A stretch of DNA of 64,000 nucleotides from Chryseobacterium gallinarum. Lineage in GTDB: Bacteria; Bacteroidota; Bacteroidia; Flavobacteriales; Weeksellaceae. The stretch's first letter is position 1; each line of letters begins with the position of its first letter. The notes under the pieces were generated by a model. It did not search any database, was not told the DNA's origin, and worked only from the letters and a program-made list of their open reading frames with translations. Where the stretch lies: positions 558,001-622,000 of the forward strand of contig NZ_CP009928.1 in NCBI RefSeq assembly GCF_001021975.1, read 5' to 3'. Made by a program: the position numbers and the translations under genes. Positions 28,650-37,438 of the stretch are shown here, piece by piece.

Positions 28650-28976
28650 ATCAGTGTGTTTTTACGTAAAATTACAGATAAGAAAAACCAAAGCCAACCT
28701 TGACCTTTACTAAACAATAGTTTAATTAAAGAAAAAAACAGCTGTAAAAAGTAAAAATTTACAACAACATCCATTAACAATAAAATACCGTATAAATAAT
28801 TCAATCATAATCAGATTTCCCAGGTAAATCTTTTTTCTTTAACCTTAAATCTTTTCGATCTAATGGTAGTTAATTATCCGTTAATACCTGCTTTTCAGTT
28901 CATTAATTTCATCCTGAATCCTTATATTAATATAGATCTGGCTCCTTTTAATAGCGCAGATATCTGGTACAGCAAC
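28650..28976. other. Intergenic region without a recognised gene
   Basis: This AT-rich stretch separates the peroxidase gene from the 3' end of the exporter operon. A plus-strand frame from 28863 has no recognisable domain and runs into the exporter terminator and adaptor gene, so I regard it as chance. Apart from upstream sequence for the peroxidase I see nothing in it. Confidence 0.5.
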
Positions 28977-29004
28977 AAAAAATCCCGGAAAAAGAATTCC
29001 GGGA
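28977..29004 (-). terminator. Terminator of the ABC exporter operon
   Basis: TCCCGGAA/TTCCGGGA form an eight-base stem with a six-base loop, and six T residues follow on the minus strand. It lies about 30 bases after the adaptor stop. Confidence 0.85.
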
Positions 29005-29035
29005 CTCAACAGTTTAAACTTATAGTGTTAGTTTA

Positions 29036-30247
29036 TTATTTTTTCTTTGACTTTTCTTTTAATTCTTCCTTGTCTTTATCGGATGGATTCCAAACTTTTA
29101 CTTCAGAATCTTTATCAATTCCTGAGCCTGGTAATATCTGAACATTAATTCCGTCACTGGCACCAAGTTTCACGTATACTTTTTTAAATTTCCCGTCTTT
29201 TTGTTTTACTTCCACAAAAGGAACATCTTTTCCTTGTTTCTTTTCATACTGAACCAAAGACTCATCCAATAATAATGCATTTTTCTGAGAGCTCAATACA
29301 ATCTCTCCATTGGCAGAGAATCCAGCCCTGATATATTCATTATTGGGATTTTCCACATTCCCTTCTACAGGAAATTTGATTGTTCCTGCATTATCTTTCC
29401 CTTTAGGGGCAATCATTGTTAGCTTGCCCGGGAAAGTTTTATTCTGTAAAGCTCCGATTACAATATTCATATCCATTCCCTGGCTTAGTTTCCCGGCCTG
29501 GGCTTCGTCTATTTCTCCTTTAAAAATCAAAGAATTCAAATCAGCTACTGAACAAATAGTTGTTCCGGCGTTAAAGTTATTGGCTTCAATCACCTGACTC
29601 CCTACTTTTACAGGTACTTCAAGAACGGTTCCTGAAGCTTTTGAACGGATCTGTGTTGTTGCCAGACCTTGTCCCTGAAGTTCTGGAGTGGCTCCGGTTT
29701 TTGCAATCTGCAATCTTTTTTGTGCCGTATTCAGTTGCTGTTGGGCGTTTTTAAGATTCTGCTGTTGCGTAAACAATTGCTGTTGTGAATTGAGGAAATC
29801 CTGTTTAGAAATCACACCCTGTTTATAAAGCCTGTCCTGCATATCAAACTGCTTCTGCATATTACTCACATTCATCTGGGCATTATTGATTTGAAGCTGG
29901 GCATTCTGAACTTCCTGTTGTGCGGCATTTACTTCAGAAATACTGGGAACAATTCTCACCGTAGCAATCAATTGTCCGATTTCTACCTTATCTCCTTCCT
30001 TCACTAAAATTTTATCAATAATTCCTGTAATATTCGGTTTGATTTCAATTTCTTCTTTTGGAACAATTTTTCCTGTAGCCATTACCTTGTCATCCATATT
30101 CTGAACATTAGGCTTACGCGTAAGGAAAGCTTCTCCTTCCTGAGAATTCGATTTGATAAGATAGCCAATCCCTGAGAACAATGCCACTGCAAATAAAAGC
30201 CCCAACACTATATAAATGGCTTTTTTCCAAGTGAATTTCTTTTTCAT
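29036..30247 (-). CDS. Periplasmic adaptor (membrane fusion) protein, MacA-like
   Basis: A 403-residue HlyD/MacA family protein. An N-terminal membrane anchor (AIYIVLGLLFAVALFSGIGYL) is followed by a biotinyl-lipoyl half (IKPNITGIIDKILVKEGDKV), a Gln/Asn-rich coiled coil at about residues 110-185, and the second lipoyl half (IRSKASGTVLEVPVKVGSQV). The C-terminus is Lys/Asp-rich. It links the ABC permeases of the operon to an outer-membrane TolC-type channel, which is not in the window. Confidence 0.9.
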   Translation of the reverse strand: MKKKFTWKKAIYIVLGLLFAVALFSGIGYLIKSNSQEGEAFLTRKPNVQNMDDKVMATGKIVPKEEIEIKPNITGIIDKILVKEGDKVEIGQLIATVRIVPSISEVNAAQQEVQNAQLQINNAQMNVSNMQKQFDMQDRLYKQGVISKQDFLNSQQQLFTQQQNLKNAQQQLNTAQKRLQIAKTGATPELQGQGLATTQIRSKASGTVLEVPVKVGSQVIEANNFNAGTTICSVADLNSLIFKGEIDEAQAGKLSQGMDMNIVIGALQNKTFPGKLTMIAPKGKDNAGTIKFPVEGNVENPNNEYIRAGFSANGEIVLSSQKNALLLDESLVQYEKKQGKDVPFVEVKQKDGKFKKVYVKLGASDGINVQILPGSGIDKDSEVKVWNPSDKDKEELKEKSKKK

Positions 30248-30356
30248 ATGTATAGTTTATTTTTTATTTTAAGTTTGAAAGATTTAACATTACTCAACCT
30301 TTTTGTAGTTGATTTTTCATTTTTAAATTTTTCAAATAATTGTATTTTCAAATTAA

Positions 30357-31628
30357 TTACTCTGTCCTTAACGCTTCAATTGGCCGGATTTTTACGGCTC
30401 TTTGTGCGGGAATCATTCCGATCACCAATCCTAAAATAACCATCACTGCCATTGCCGCGAAAACATTCCCATAATTCACCGTCGGATTATAGAAGGGGAA
30501 AGAGTCCTGCCCTTGAGTGACAGCATTTAATATCATTAAAACAAAGATCCCGAACATAAACCCCAGTAATCCTGAAGAAAGCGTGATCACTACACTTTCC
30601 AATAAAATCTGATTTCTCACCTCAGACGGCTTTGCACCCAGTGCTCTTCTGATACCTATTTCTTTTGTTCTTTCTTTCACGGTAATCAGCAGGATATTCG
30701 AGATGGCAATTACCCCGGCAAGAATGGTTAGTGTACCTACAATAATGGTGAGCAGCTGCATTCCGGTAAGGAAACCTGTCAGCTTTTTAAATTCTTTTCC
30801 TAAATTGAAACTACCAAAAGCATTGGTATCTTCAGGGGAAATTTTATTTTTAGATTTTAATACCTGTTTTACGTCCTGTTCTACAGAGCCTACGTTAGCA
30901 TTGGGTTTACTTACAATAGCAAACAGATCAATCTGCTCTCCGGCGTTATACATTTTTGTATATGTTGACAGTGGAATAAACGCTGTCTGATCATTTTCAA
31001 AACCTCCTCCTTTCTTTACTCTGAAAACCCCGATTACATTAAAGAAAAGACCTTTGATATTAATAGATTTTCCAATCGGGTTCTCTTTTTTCTTGGAATC
31101 AAAAAAGTTTTTATAAATTTCTTCACCAATGACCACTACATTTTTATTTCCGGAAACATCCGCATCATTGATGTAACGCCCGAAAATGAGTTTCTTTTCT
31201 GAAATTTTATTTCCTACAGCATAGTCCCCGGTAAGAGAATAGGTGCCGTTTTTACCGTTTCTTGACATCGCTTCCCCCGGAGTCCCGGTAAAACTTCCTC
31301 TTGCATTTTGGGGAGAGATATAGTCAATTGCTGTCACTTTTCTTTTCAGCATTTCCATATCAGACAACTGTAAATGGACTTCTCTTCCTTTGGGAAATCC
31401 TTCATAGGGAATAGAAGTTTTCTGTGCCCAGAGAAAAATGGAATTGGTAGCGAACCCGGAAAACAGTTTATCAAATCCGTTTTCCATTCCTTTTGCAGCT
31501 CCAAGAAGGCTTACATACAAAAACATTCCCCATCCTACCCCAATCATGGTAAGGAATGTCCGAAGTTTATTATTCCTCAATGAATAATAGATCTCCTGCC
31601 AAGTATCTTTTTTAAATATGATATTCAC
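30357..31628 (-). CDS. ABC exporter permease, MacB/FtsX type
   Basis: A 423-residue protein with the MacB_PCD plus FtsX arrangement: a first membrane helix after RNNKLRTFLTMIGVGWG, a periplasmic domain of about 230 residues, and three C-terminal helices. GIRRALGAKPSEVRNQILLE is the coupling region and IRPIEALRTE the conserved end. It is paralogous to the next permease in the operon and probably forms a heterodimer with it, driven by the separate ATPase. Confidence 0.9.
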   Translation of the reverse strand: MNIIFKKDTWQEIYYSLRNNKLRTFLTMIGVGWGMFLYVSLLGAAKGMENGFDKLFSGFATNSIFLWAQKTSIPYEGFPKGREVHLQLSDMEMLKRKVTAIDYISPQNARGSFTGTPGEAMSRNGKNGTYSLTGDYAVGNKISEKKLIFGRYINDADVSGNKNVVVIGEEIYKNFFDSKKKENPIGKSINIKGLFFNVIGVFRVKKGGGFENDQTAFIPLSTYTKMYNAGEQIDLFAIVSKPNANVGSVEQDVKQVLKSKNKISPEDTNAFGSFNLGKEFKKLTGFLTGMQLLTIIVGTLTILAGVIAISNILLITVKERTKEIGIRRALGAKPSEVRNQILLESVVITLSSGLLGFMFGIFVLMILNAVTQGQDSFPFYNPTVNYGNVFAAMAVMVILGLVIGMIPAQRAVKIRPIEALRTE

Positions 31629-31705
31629 CTTTTTGAATTATGAGTTATATAGTATATTCAATCATTCTTCTATTTGTCTTTCTGAACTTTTTTCTTTTAT
31701 CTTAA

Positions 31706-32935
31706 TTATTCCGTTCTCAACGCCTCTATCGGTTTAATTTTTGAAGCCCTGTATGCAGGAACAAATCCAGCAACCAATCCTGAGAAAATCAGTGCAATAA
31801 ATGCCATTAATATGGTTCCCCAGCCTACGCTTGGATTTTTAATAAAGAACTGTTCGAGACTGTCTCCAATTAAATTCAAAGCCAAAACACCAATACCAAC
31901 GCCAACGAATCCTGAAATAACCGTAATCACAACACTTTCCTGAACAATTAACGCTACAATCCCGCGGGGCTTTGCTCCGATGGCTTTCCGCACACCGATT
32001 TCTTTGGTTCTTTCTTTTACGATATACACCATAATGTTACTGATCCCGATAATTCCGGCCAGCAATGTTCCCAGACCTATAAAGCCAACTATCGCCGTAA
32101 GGACCGCCATAAATGTAAAGGTATCGTTCATGTTTTTTGCATTATTCCAAACGCGTACTCCATTTTCATCATCGGGGGAAACATTCTTTCTTGATTTTAA
32201 TTTATCTTTTAACTCATCACCATACTTAATGGCTTCCTGAGGGGTCAGCTTATCACTATATGATATATAAGCGATACTTACCGTATCAGATCCTTTTTTC
32301 ATCTGCTGTAAGGTAGTAATAGGAACTGTGATGTGTCTTTCATCCCAGTCTCCTCCTTCATCTGAAAAAACGCCCACTACCTTAAACATTGTCCCGTTAA
32401 TGTCCAGCTCTTTTCCTACCGGACTTCCGTTCTTGATCAAATCTCTCTGGACCATTCTTCCGATGACCGCTACATTCTGCTTATTGGTTAGATCCCTGGG
32501 AGTAAGATAACGGCCGTCAATGATTGTTCTGTTTTCAATAACCTGTTCGCCCGGCTCTGCTCCATGAACCTGATAAATACCACTCTCTTTTCCGTATTTC
32601 ACCATTAAACTGGCACTATATCTCGGACTTGAAGAGCCTACTTTTTCTTTATCTGTATTGATCAGGAAATCGTAGTCAGCATTATTCAATGTTACACTCC
32701 TGTCAGACTGTAATCCTTTGTAAGCTAAAGTTGTTTTTCCTGTAGTAATGGATATCAGGTTCTTGGCATCTCCTGCAAATCCCTCGGAAAATGCGTTCTG
32801 CAGTCCTTTTCCGATCCCGAAAAGCACAATGAAAATAAACAATCCCAGGGCTACCGTAAATCCCGAAAGCACCGTCCGGAGTATATTACTACGGATAGAA
32901 CTGAATATTTCCTGCCAACGATCTAGGTCAAACAT
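31706..32935 (-). CDS. ABC exporter permease, MacB/FtsX type
   Basis: A 409-residue MacB-like permease: RSNILRTVLSGFTVALGLF at the N-terminus, a large periplasmic domain, three C-terminal helices with GVRKAIGAKPRGIVALIVQE as coupling segment and IKPIEALRTE at the end. It differs clearly from the other permease, so the pair is an old duplication rather than a recent copy. It lies between the ATPase and the second permease. Confidence 0.9.
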   Translation of the reverse strand: MFDLDRWQEIFSSIRSNILRTVLSGFTVALGLFIFIVLFGIGKGLQNAFSEGFAGDAKNLISITTGKTTLAYKGLQSDRSVTLNNADYDFLINTDKEKVGSSSPRYSASLMVKYGKESGIYQVHGAEPGEQVIENRTIIDGRYLTPRDLTNKQNVAVIGRMVQRDLIKNGSPVGKELDINGTMFKVVGVFSDEGGDWDERHITVPITTLQQMKKGSDTVSIAYISYSDKLTPQEAIKYGDELKDKLKSRKNVSPDDENGVRVWNNAKNMNDTFTFMAVLTAIVGFIGLGTLLAGIIGISNIMVYIVKERTKEIGVRKAIGAKPRGIVALIVQESVVITVISGFVGVGIGVLALNLIGDSLEQFFIKNPSVGWGTILMAFIALIFSGLVAGFVPAYRASKIKPIEALRTE

Positions 32936-33010
32936 TTTTATTAATATTAAAAGATTGAAAAATTAAAACCTTAAATTTTCAGATTATCTCATTTCAAATT
33001 ATCAAATTGC

Positions 33011-33700
33011 CTACAGTACAACCTGCTTGATAAACTCATCACTTTCAATGATACCGTCTTTCAACACAACATTTCTTTTGGTTTGTGCTGCCACATCAGG
33101 CTCATGGGTTACTACGATAATTGTTTTTCCTTCATTGTTAATATCCTGAAGGAGCTTCATAATATCATGAGTTGTTTTTGAATCCAGGGCACCGGTGGGC
33201 TCATCCGCCAATACTACTTTAGGGTTGGTGATCAAAGCCCTTGCAATTGCCACTCTCTGTTTCTGCCCTCCCGAAAGCTCACTCGGAAGGTGATTCGCCC
33301 ATTGTGCCAGGCCTACTTTTTCCAGGTACTCCAATGCTTTCTGATTACGTTCTTTCCTGGGTACATTCTGGTAATACAAAGGAAGGGCTACATTTTCTAA
33401 AGCTGTTTTATAATTTATCAGGTTAAATGACTGAAAAATAAACCCCAAAAACCGACTTCTGTACTCCGCTGCCTTTACTTCTGAAAGATGCTCAATCGGC
33501 ACCCCGTCCAATTCATAAGTTCCTGAATCTTTTTCGTCCAGAATACCGATAATATTAAGAAGTGTAGACTTTCCCGAACCGGAACTTCCCATAATAGAAA
33601 CAAACTCGCCCTCTGAAATATTCAGATTAATCCCCTTAAGAACATGGAGCTTGCTTTTCCCCGTATCGTATGATTTATGTAAATCCTGAATTACTAACAT
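33011..33700 (-). CDS. ABC exporter ATP-binding protein (MacB/LolD type)
   Basis: A 229-residue ATPase with Walker A (GSSGSGKST), Q-loop (FIFQSFNLI), signature ([15 protein letters not shown]), Walker B ([12 protein letters not shown]) and H-loop (VVTHEPD). It is the first gene of the four-gene exporter operon. The class exports macrolides, peptides or lipoproteins; the substrate here is unknown. In MacB proper the ATPase is fused to the permease, while here it is separate. Confidence 0.94.
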   Translation of the reverse strand: MLVIQDLHKSYDTGKSKLHVLKGINLNISEGEFVSIMGSSGSGKSTLLNIIGILDEKDSGTYELDGVPIEHLSEVKAAEYRSRFLGFIFQSFNLINYKTALENVALPLYYQNVPRKERNQKALEYLEKVGLAQWANHLPSELSGGQKQRVAIARALITNPKVVLADEPTGALDSKTTHDIMKLLQDINNEGKTIIVVTHEPDVAAQTKRNVVLKDGIIESDEFIKQVVL

Positions 33701-33908
33701 TAAGTGATGTATGTTTTATACCCAATAAGTAGATCTTATTTTCAAATTGTTACAAGATTAAAAATTTATTCAAATATTTTTTTGTTTAACCAATTAACCC
33801 TTTATTTACAATATATTATATAAAAGTGTTTAACTCTAACTTTAATTTTCCAGTCATTTCGGCCTTAGATTGCTCTCTAGCCTATTATTCGAGCCTGTTT
33901 CATGTAAA

Positions 33909-33917
33909 TGTGGAAAA
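33909..33917 (-). promoter_or_regulatory. DnaA-box match (TTTTCCACA)
   Basis: The minus strand reads TTTTCCACA, which fits TTWTNCACA. It is the outermost member of the cluster upstream of nrdB. Confidence 0.4.
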
Positions 33918-34020
33918 CTTTTACAGCTAAAAGTCAGTCAATTAGTATTTACCTCTTTTAAAATCAGTTCTTTTTTTCGAACTTTGTATTTAGATTCTGA
34001 TCGGAAACACAAACTTACAA

Positions 34021-34029
34021 TGTGAATAA
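34021..34029 (-). promoter_or_regulatory. DnaA-box match (TTATTCACA)
   Basis: The minus strand reads TTATTCACA, a consensus DnaA box (TTATNCACA). It is only three bases from an opposing perfect box, so the two form a head-to-head pair. Confidence 0.55.
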
Positions 34030-34032
34030 CTT

Positions 34033-34041
34033 TTATCCACA
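34033..34041 (+). promoter_or_regulatory. Perfect DnaA box (TTATCCACA)
   Basis: A perfect TTATCCACA on the plus strand, 84 bases upstream of the nrdB start and paired with the inverted box at 34021-34029. Confidence 0.6.
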
Positions 34042-34079
34042 ACCAACACAAAAACAATAAGTTATATGTTTTCTGAACG

Positions 34080-34088
34080 TTATCCACA
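34080..34088 (+). promoter_or_regulatory. Perfect DnaA box (TTATCCACA)
   Basis: A second perfect TTATCCACA, 36 bases before the nrdB start and 47 bases from the previous copy measured start to start. It lies where a promoter or 5' UTR would be. Confidence 0.6.
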
Positions 34089-34124
34089 GAGGTCTGAGTT
34101 ATTTAATTATAAAGATATTTTAAT

Positions 34125-35099
34125 ATGGGAATTTTTGATAAAAGAGTAAGCTATAAGCCATTTGAATACCCGGAGGTTCTTCAATTTGTGGAAGCCATCA
34201 ACAAATCGTTCTGGGTACATTCAGAAGTGGATTTTACTGCAGATGTTCAGGATTTTCATTCGCAGTTGGAACCACATGAAAAACATGCTGTGAAAAATGC
34301 GCTTTTAGCCATTGCACAGATCGAGGTGTCTGTAAAGACATTCTGGGGAAATTTATACAACCACCTTCCAAAACCGGAATTCAATGGATTAGGGTCTACT
34401 TTTGCAGAATGTGAATTCCGTCATTCTGAAGCTTATTCCCGTTTATTAGAAGTACTGGGATATAATGATGAATTCCTTAACGTTATAGAAATTCCTGCCG
34501 TTAAAGGAAGAATCGAGTTTTTAGGGAACGCCCTGAAACATGCGAATTCTGCCACTCCCAAAGAGTACGTTTCAGCATTGTTGTTATTCAGTATCCTGGT
34601 AGAAAACGTTTCTCTTTTCTCTCAGTTTGCCATCATCCTTTCTTTCACAAGATTTAAAGGATTCATGAAAAATGTTTCCAACATTATTGCATGGACCTCT
34701 GTAGATGAACAGATCCATGCCAATGCAGGAATCTACCTCATCAACAAAATCCGCGAGGAACAACCTGATTTATTAACAGACAGCGATATTGAAGATATCT
34801 ACACCCTTGTTGACGAATCCATCGCAAGAGAAGGAGATATCCTTAGCTGGATCTTTGAATTGGGTGAAATCGACAATGTTTCTAAAGAAGACCTGTTAAA
34901 TTTCATGAAATATCGTGTAGATGACAGCCTGAAGAAAATCAACATGAAAACAAGATACAACATTACTCCTGAGCAATACAGACCAATGGTATGGTTCGAG
35001 GAAGAAGTTTTTGCCAATTCATTAGATGATTTCTTCGCTAAAAGACCTGTGGACTATACAAAACACGATAAAAGTATTACAGCGAACGATTTGTTTTAA
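34125..35099 (+). CDS. nrdB: Ribonucleotide reductase small subunit, probable class Id
   Basis: A 324-residue R2-type ferritin-like protein. Metal ligands can be placed as E67, E97, H100, E160, E195 and H198, with a tyrosine at 104 four residues after the first histidine. There is no N-terminal ATP-cone. The set and numbering agree with what I recall of the Flavobacterium johnsoniae class Id subunit, which uses a superoxide-activated dimanganese cofactor. It generates the oxidant needed by NrdA to make deoxyribonucleotides. The gene order is nrdB first, then a small gene, then nrdA. Confidence 0.93.
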   Translation: MGIFDKRVSYKPFEYPEVLQFVEAINKSFWVHSEVDFTADVQDFHSQLEPHEKHAVKNALLAIAQIEVSVKTFWGNLYNHLPKPEFNGLGSTFAECEFRHSEAYSRLLEVLGYNDEFLNVIEIPAVKGRIEFLGNALKHANSATPKEYVSALLLFSILVENVSLFSQFAIILSFTRFKGFMKNVSNIIAWTSVDEQIHANAGIYLINKIREEQPDLLTDSDIEDIYTLVDESIAREGDILSWIFELGEIDNVSKEDLLNFMKYRVDDSLKKINMKTRYNITPEQYRPMVWFEEEVFANSLDDFFAKRPVDYTKHDKSITANDLF

Positions 35100-35188
35100 A
35101 AAAGCGCGAGCGAAGCGAGCGTCAAAACAGATGGTATTAGGGATAGTTCCATTTCCCGTACAATGAATTTAATGCACAAATAAAAAAG

Positions 35189-35479
35189 ATGATTAATGTA
35201 ATCGTAAGCTACACCGTGAAACCTGAATTTGTTTCTGAAAACAAAGCGAATATTCAAAAGTTTTTGAACGATTTTAAAAACCTGGATCAATCCGCATTTG
35301 AATATAAGGTTTTTGTAAAAGAAGACGGCGTTACATTTGTACATTACTCAAACTACATCAATGAAGAAGCTCAGCATGAGGTTTTGAATATACCCTCTTT
35401 TAAAGAGTTTCAGAAACTAAGAGATGAAAGCGGGCTGAACGGTTCCCATAAAGTAGAAATTTTACAACCAATACTATAA
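35189..35479 (+). CDS. Small antibiotic-biosynthesis-monooxygenase-like (ABM) protein
   Basis: A 96-residue protein starting MINVIVSYTVKPEFVSENK and ending KVEILQPIL. The layout (beta strand with VxYxVKPE, helix with KFLNDF, then YKVFVKEDG and FVHYSNY) matches the dimeric alpha/beta-barrel ABM family of quinol monooxygenases and related proteins. It lies between nrdB and nrdA on the same strand, so it should share their transcript. A link to reductase function is not established. The opposite-strand frame covering the same bases has no family features. Confidence 0.75.
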   Translation: MINVIVSYTVKPEFVSENKANIQKFLNDFKNLDQSAFEYKVFVKEDGVTFVHYSNYINEEAQHEVLNIPSFKEFQKLRDESGLNGSHKVEILQPIL

Positions 35480-35487
35480 AAAAACAA

Positions 35488-35521
35488 AATACCGGAGTGG
35501 GGTTATTATCTCTCCGGTATT
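35488..35521 (+). promoter_or_regulatory. Hairpin in the leader of nrdA
   Basis: AATACCGGAG (35488-35497) pairs perfectly with CTCCGGTATT (35512-35521) across a 14-base loop. No T-run follows on the plus strand and nrdA starts 16 bases later. It may stabilise or process the mRNA, or affect nrdA translation, rather than terminate the transcript. Confidence 0.6.
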
Positions 35522-35537
35522 CGAAAATATAACATCT

Positions 35538-37196
35538 ATGGAAGAGCAAAATTCAAATATATGGTGGCTCAATGAAGAGTCTGAGCAGATGCTGAACAGA
35601 GGATATCTGTTGAAAGGAGAAACGGTAGACGGAGCAATCGACAGAATCACCACTGCTGCTGCAAAAAGGTTATACAAACCTGAGCTTCAGCCGGCATTCA
35701 AAGAAATGATTACAAAAGGATGGATCAGCTTCTCATCCCCTGTATGGGCTAATATGGGAACTCAGAGAGGTCTTCCCATCTCATGCTTCAATGTTCATAT
35801 TCCGGACAGTATTGAAGGGATTACCCACAAAATGGGTGAAGTGATCATGCAGACAAAAATCGGTGGAGGTACTTCAGGATATTTTGGAGAACTGAGAAAC
35901 AGAGGTACTGCAGTAACAGACAATGGAAAATCTTCAGGAGCGGTTTCATTCATGAAGTTATTTGATACAGCAATGGATGTCGTTTCCCAGGGAGGTGTGA
36001 GAAGAGGAGCTTTTGCTGCTTATCTGGACATTGACCACGGAGATATTGAAGAATTTTTATCCATTAAAGATATCGGTAGCCCTATTCAGAACCTGTTTAC
36101 CGGAGTATGTGTGCCGGACTATTGGATGCAGGATATGATTGACGGTGATATGGATAAGCGTAAAATATGGGCTAGGGTTCTTGAAAGCCGCCAGCAAAAA
36201 GGACTTCCTTATATTTTCTTTACAGATAACGTTAACAGAAATAAGCCACAGGTATATAAAGATTTGGGAATGACGGTAAACGCAAGTAACCTTTGTTCTG
36301 AAATCATGCTTCCGTCCACTATGGAGGAGTCTTTCATCTGCTGCTTATCCTCAATGAACCTTGAACTGTATGATGAATGGAAAGATACAGATGCCGTAAA
36401 ACTGGCTGTTTACTTCCTGGATGCTGTTTTATCAGAATTTATCGATAAGACTGAAGGAAACTACTATCTGCAGGGAGCAAGAAACTTTGCTATGCGTCAC
36501 AGAGCTCTTGGATTAGGAGTTTTAGGGTACCATTCTTACCTGCAAAAGAATATGATTCCGTTTGAAAGCTTTGAAGCGACTCAGTTTAATGCGAGAGCAT
36601 TCAGACACATTAAAGAACAGGCTGAACAAGCTTCCCGTGAACTTGCCAATATCTATGGAGAACCGGAAGTACTGAAAGGGTACGGATTAAGAAATACCAC
36701 AACAATGGCTATTGCTCCTACAACTTCCAGTTCAGCTATTTTGGGACAAACTTCCCCGGGGATCGAACCTTTCTCTTCCAACTACTATAAAGCAGGTCTG
36801 GCTAAAGGAAACTTTATGCGTAAGAATAAATACCTGGCAAAATTATTAGAAGAAAAAGGGCTGGATAATGAGGAAACATGGAGAACCATCATGCTGAACC
36901 ATGGATCTGTACAGCACCTGAATGAGCTTACTCCGGAAGAAAAAGCTGTTTTCAAAACCTTTAAAGAGATCTCTCCGATGGAAATCATTTCCCAGGCGGC
37001 ACAGAGACAGCAATATATTGACCAGGCACAATCATTGAATCTTCAGATTCCTTCCACAATGCCTGTAAAAGATGTAAACTATCTTTATATAGAAGCCTGG
37101 AAAAAAGGAGTAAAAACTTTGTACTATCAAAGAAGCTCTTCAGTATCTAAAGAAATGATGGTGAATTTTGTATCATGTTCAAGCTGCGAAGCTTAA
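35538..37196 (+). CDS. nrdA: Ribonucleotide reductase large subunit, minimal (class Id-like)
   Basis: A 552-residue catalytic subunit, far shorter than the roughly 760 residues of E. coli NrdA. It lacks an ATP-cone and starts almost at the barrel. Visible residues are C83 (PISCFNVH), N251/C253/E255 (NLCSEI), a cysteine pair at 268-269 (SFICCLSSMN), the radical-relay tyrosines in LYYQRSS, and the C-terminal redox pair CSSCEA. It reduces ribonucleoside diphosphates using the oxidant from NrdB. The size agrees with the minimal class Id architecture described in Flavobacteriia, where overall activity control by the cone is absent. Confidence 0.94.
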   Translation: MEEQNSNIWWLNEESEQMLNRGYLLKGETVDGAIDRITTAAAKRLYKPELQPAFKEMITKGWISFSSPVWANMGTQRGLPISCFNVHIPDSIEGITHKMGEVIMQTKIGGGTSGYFGELRNRGTAVTDNGKSSGAVSFMKLFDTAMDVVSQGGVRRGAFAAYLDIDHGDIEEFLSIKDIGSPIQNLFTGVCVPDYWMQDMIDGDMDKRKIWARVLESRQQKGLPYIFFTDNVNRNKPQVYKDLGMTVNASNLCSEIMLPSTMEESFICCLSSMNLELYDEWKDTDAVKLAVYFLDAVLSEFIDKTEGNYYLQGARNFAMRHRALGLGVLGYHSYLQKNMIPFESFEATQFNARAFRHIKEQAEQASRELANIYGEPEVLKGYGLRNTTTMAIAPTTSSSAILGQTSPGIEPFSSNYYKAGLAKGNFMRKNKYLAKLLEEKGLDNEETWRTIMLNHGSVQHLNELTPEEKAVFKTFKEISPMEIISQAAQRQQYIDQAQSLNLQIPSTMPVKDVNYLYIEAWKKGVKTLYYQRSSSVSKEMMVNFVSCSSCEA

Positions 37197-37224
37197 ACTT
37201 CAAATAATAAATAAACATATCGAC

Positions 37225-37251
37225 AAAAGCATGCCTGGCTGGCATGCTTTT
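37225..37251 (+). terminator. Terminator of the nrd genes
   Basis: An 11-base perfect stem (AAAAGCATGCC/GGCATGCTTTT) with a five-base loop lies 29 bases after the nrdA stop. Confidence 0.85.
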
Positions 37252-37374
37252 GTTATTTCCATATTCTATTATTCCATAATTATGTCTAATCACAGTTTTT
37301 GAGAGTTTTCCAAATATTATCATCAAATGTCTACTGTATAAATTCTCCTAAGAAAAAGGTGATATCTTTCAATG

Positions 37375-37407
37375 AAAAAAAGGCCCGGAAAGAAAATCCG
37401 GACCTTT
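37375..37407 (-). terminator. Terminator of the TonB-dependent receptor gene
   Basis: AAAGG-CCGGA and TCCGG-CCTTT pair with one mismatch over 11 positions, followed on the minus strand by a T-run, about 30 bases after the receptor stop. Confidence 0.75.
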
Positions 37408-37438
37408 GAAAAGAATAGTATAAAGTAAAAAACAGTAA

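Larger units (their letters stand above)
33701..34124. promoter_or_regulatory. Divergent AT-rich intergenic region with DnaA-box cluster
   Basis: This 424-bp region separates the minus-strand exporter operon from plus-strand nrdB. Its left part (about 33740-33850) is very AT-rich. Four sequences match the DnaA-box consensus TTWTNCACA, listed separately; three lie in the last 105 bases before nrdB. A GAACTTTG sequence at 33979-33986 is one mismatch from the Bacteroidota -7 element. It may be a DnaA-responsive nrd control region or, less likely, an origin. Confidence 0.6.

Noticed and set aside
28863..29141. Plus-strand 92-residue ORF
   Set aside because: It runs through the exporter terminator into the adaptor gene antisense, and has low-complexity composition.
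33701..34124. Chromosomal origin (oriC) at the DnaA-box cluster
   Set aside because: The box cluster and AT-rich stretch fit, but valS, asnS, rpoN and rpsP to the right are on the minus strand, against the usual orientation, and no dnaA or other origin-linked gene is nearby. Kept only as an alternative within the finding.
35104..35122. GC-rich GCGAGCG-AA-GCGAGCG direct repeat after nrdB
   Set aside because: It is short and has no clear hairpin with a T-run; it may be a remnant of an interspersed repeat, but a single copy is not enough to call it.
35096..35344. Minus-strand ORF between nrdB and nrdA
   Set aside because: The plus-strand ABM-like frame over the same bases has a recognisable fold pattern and fits the operon.
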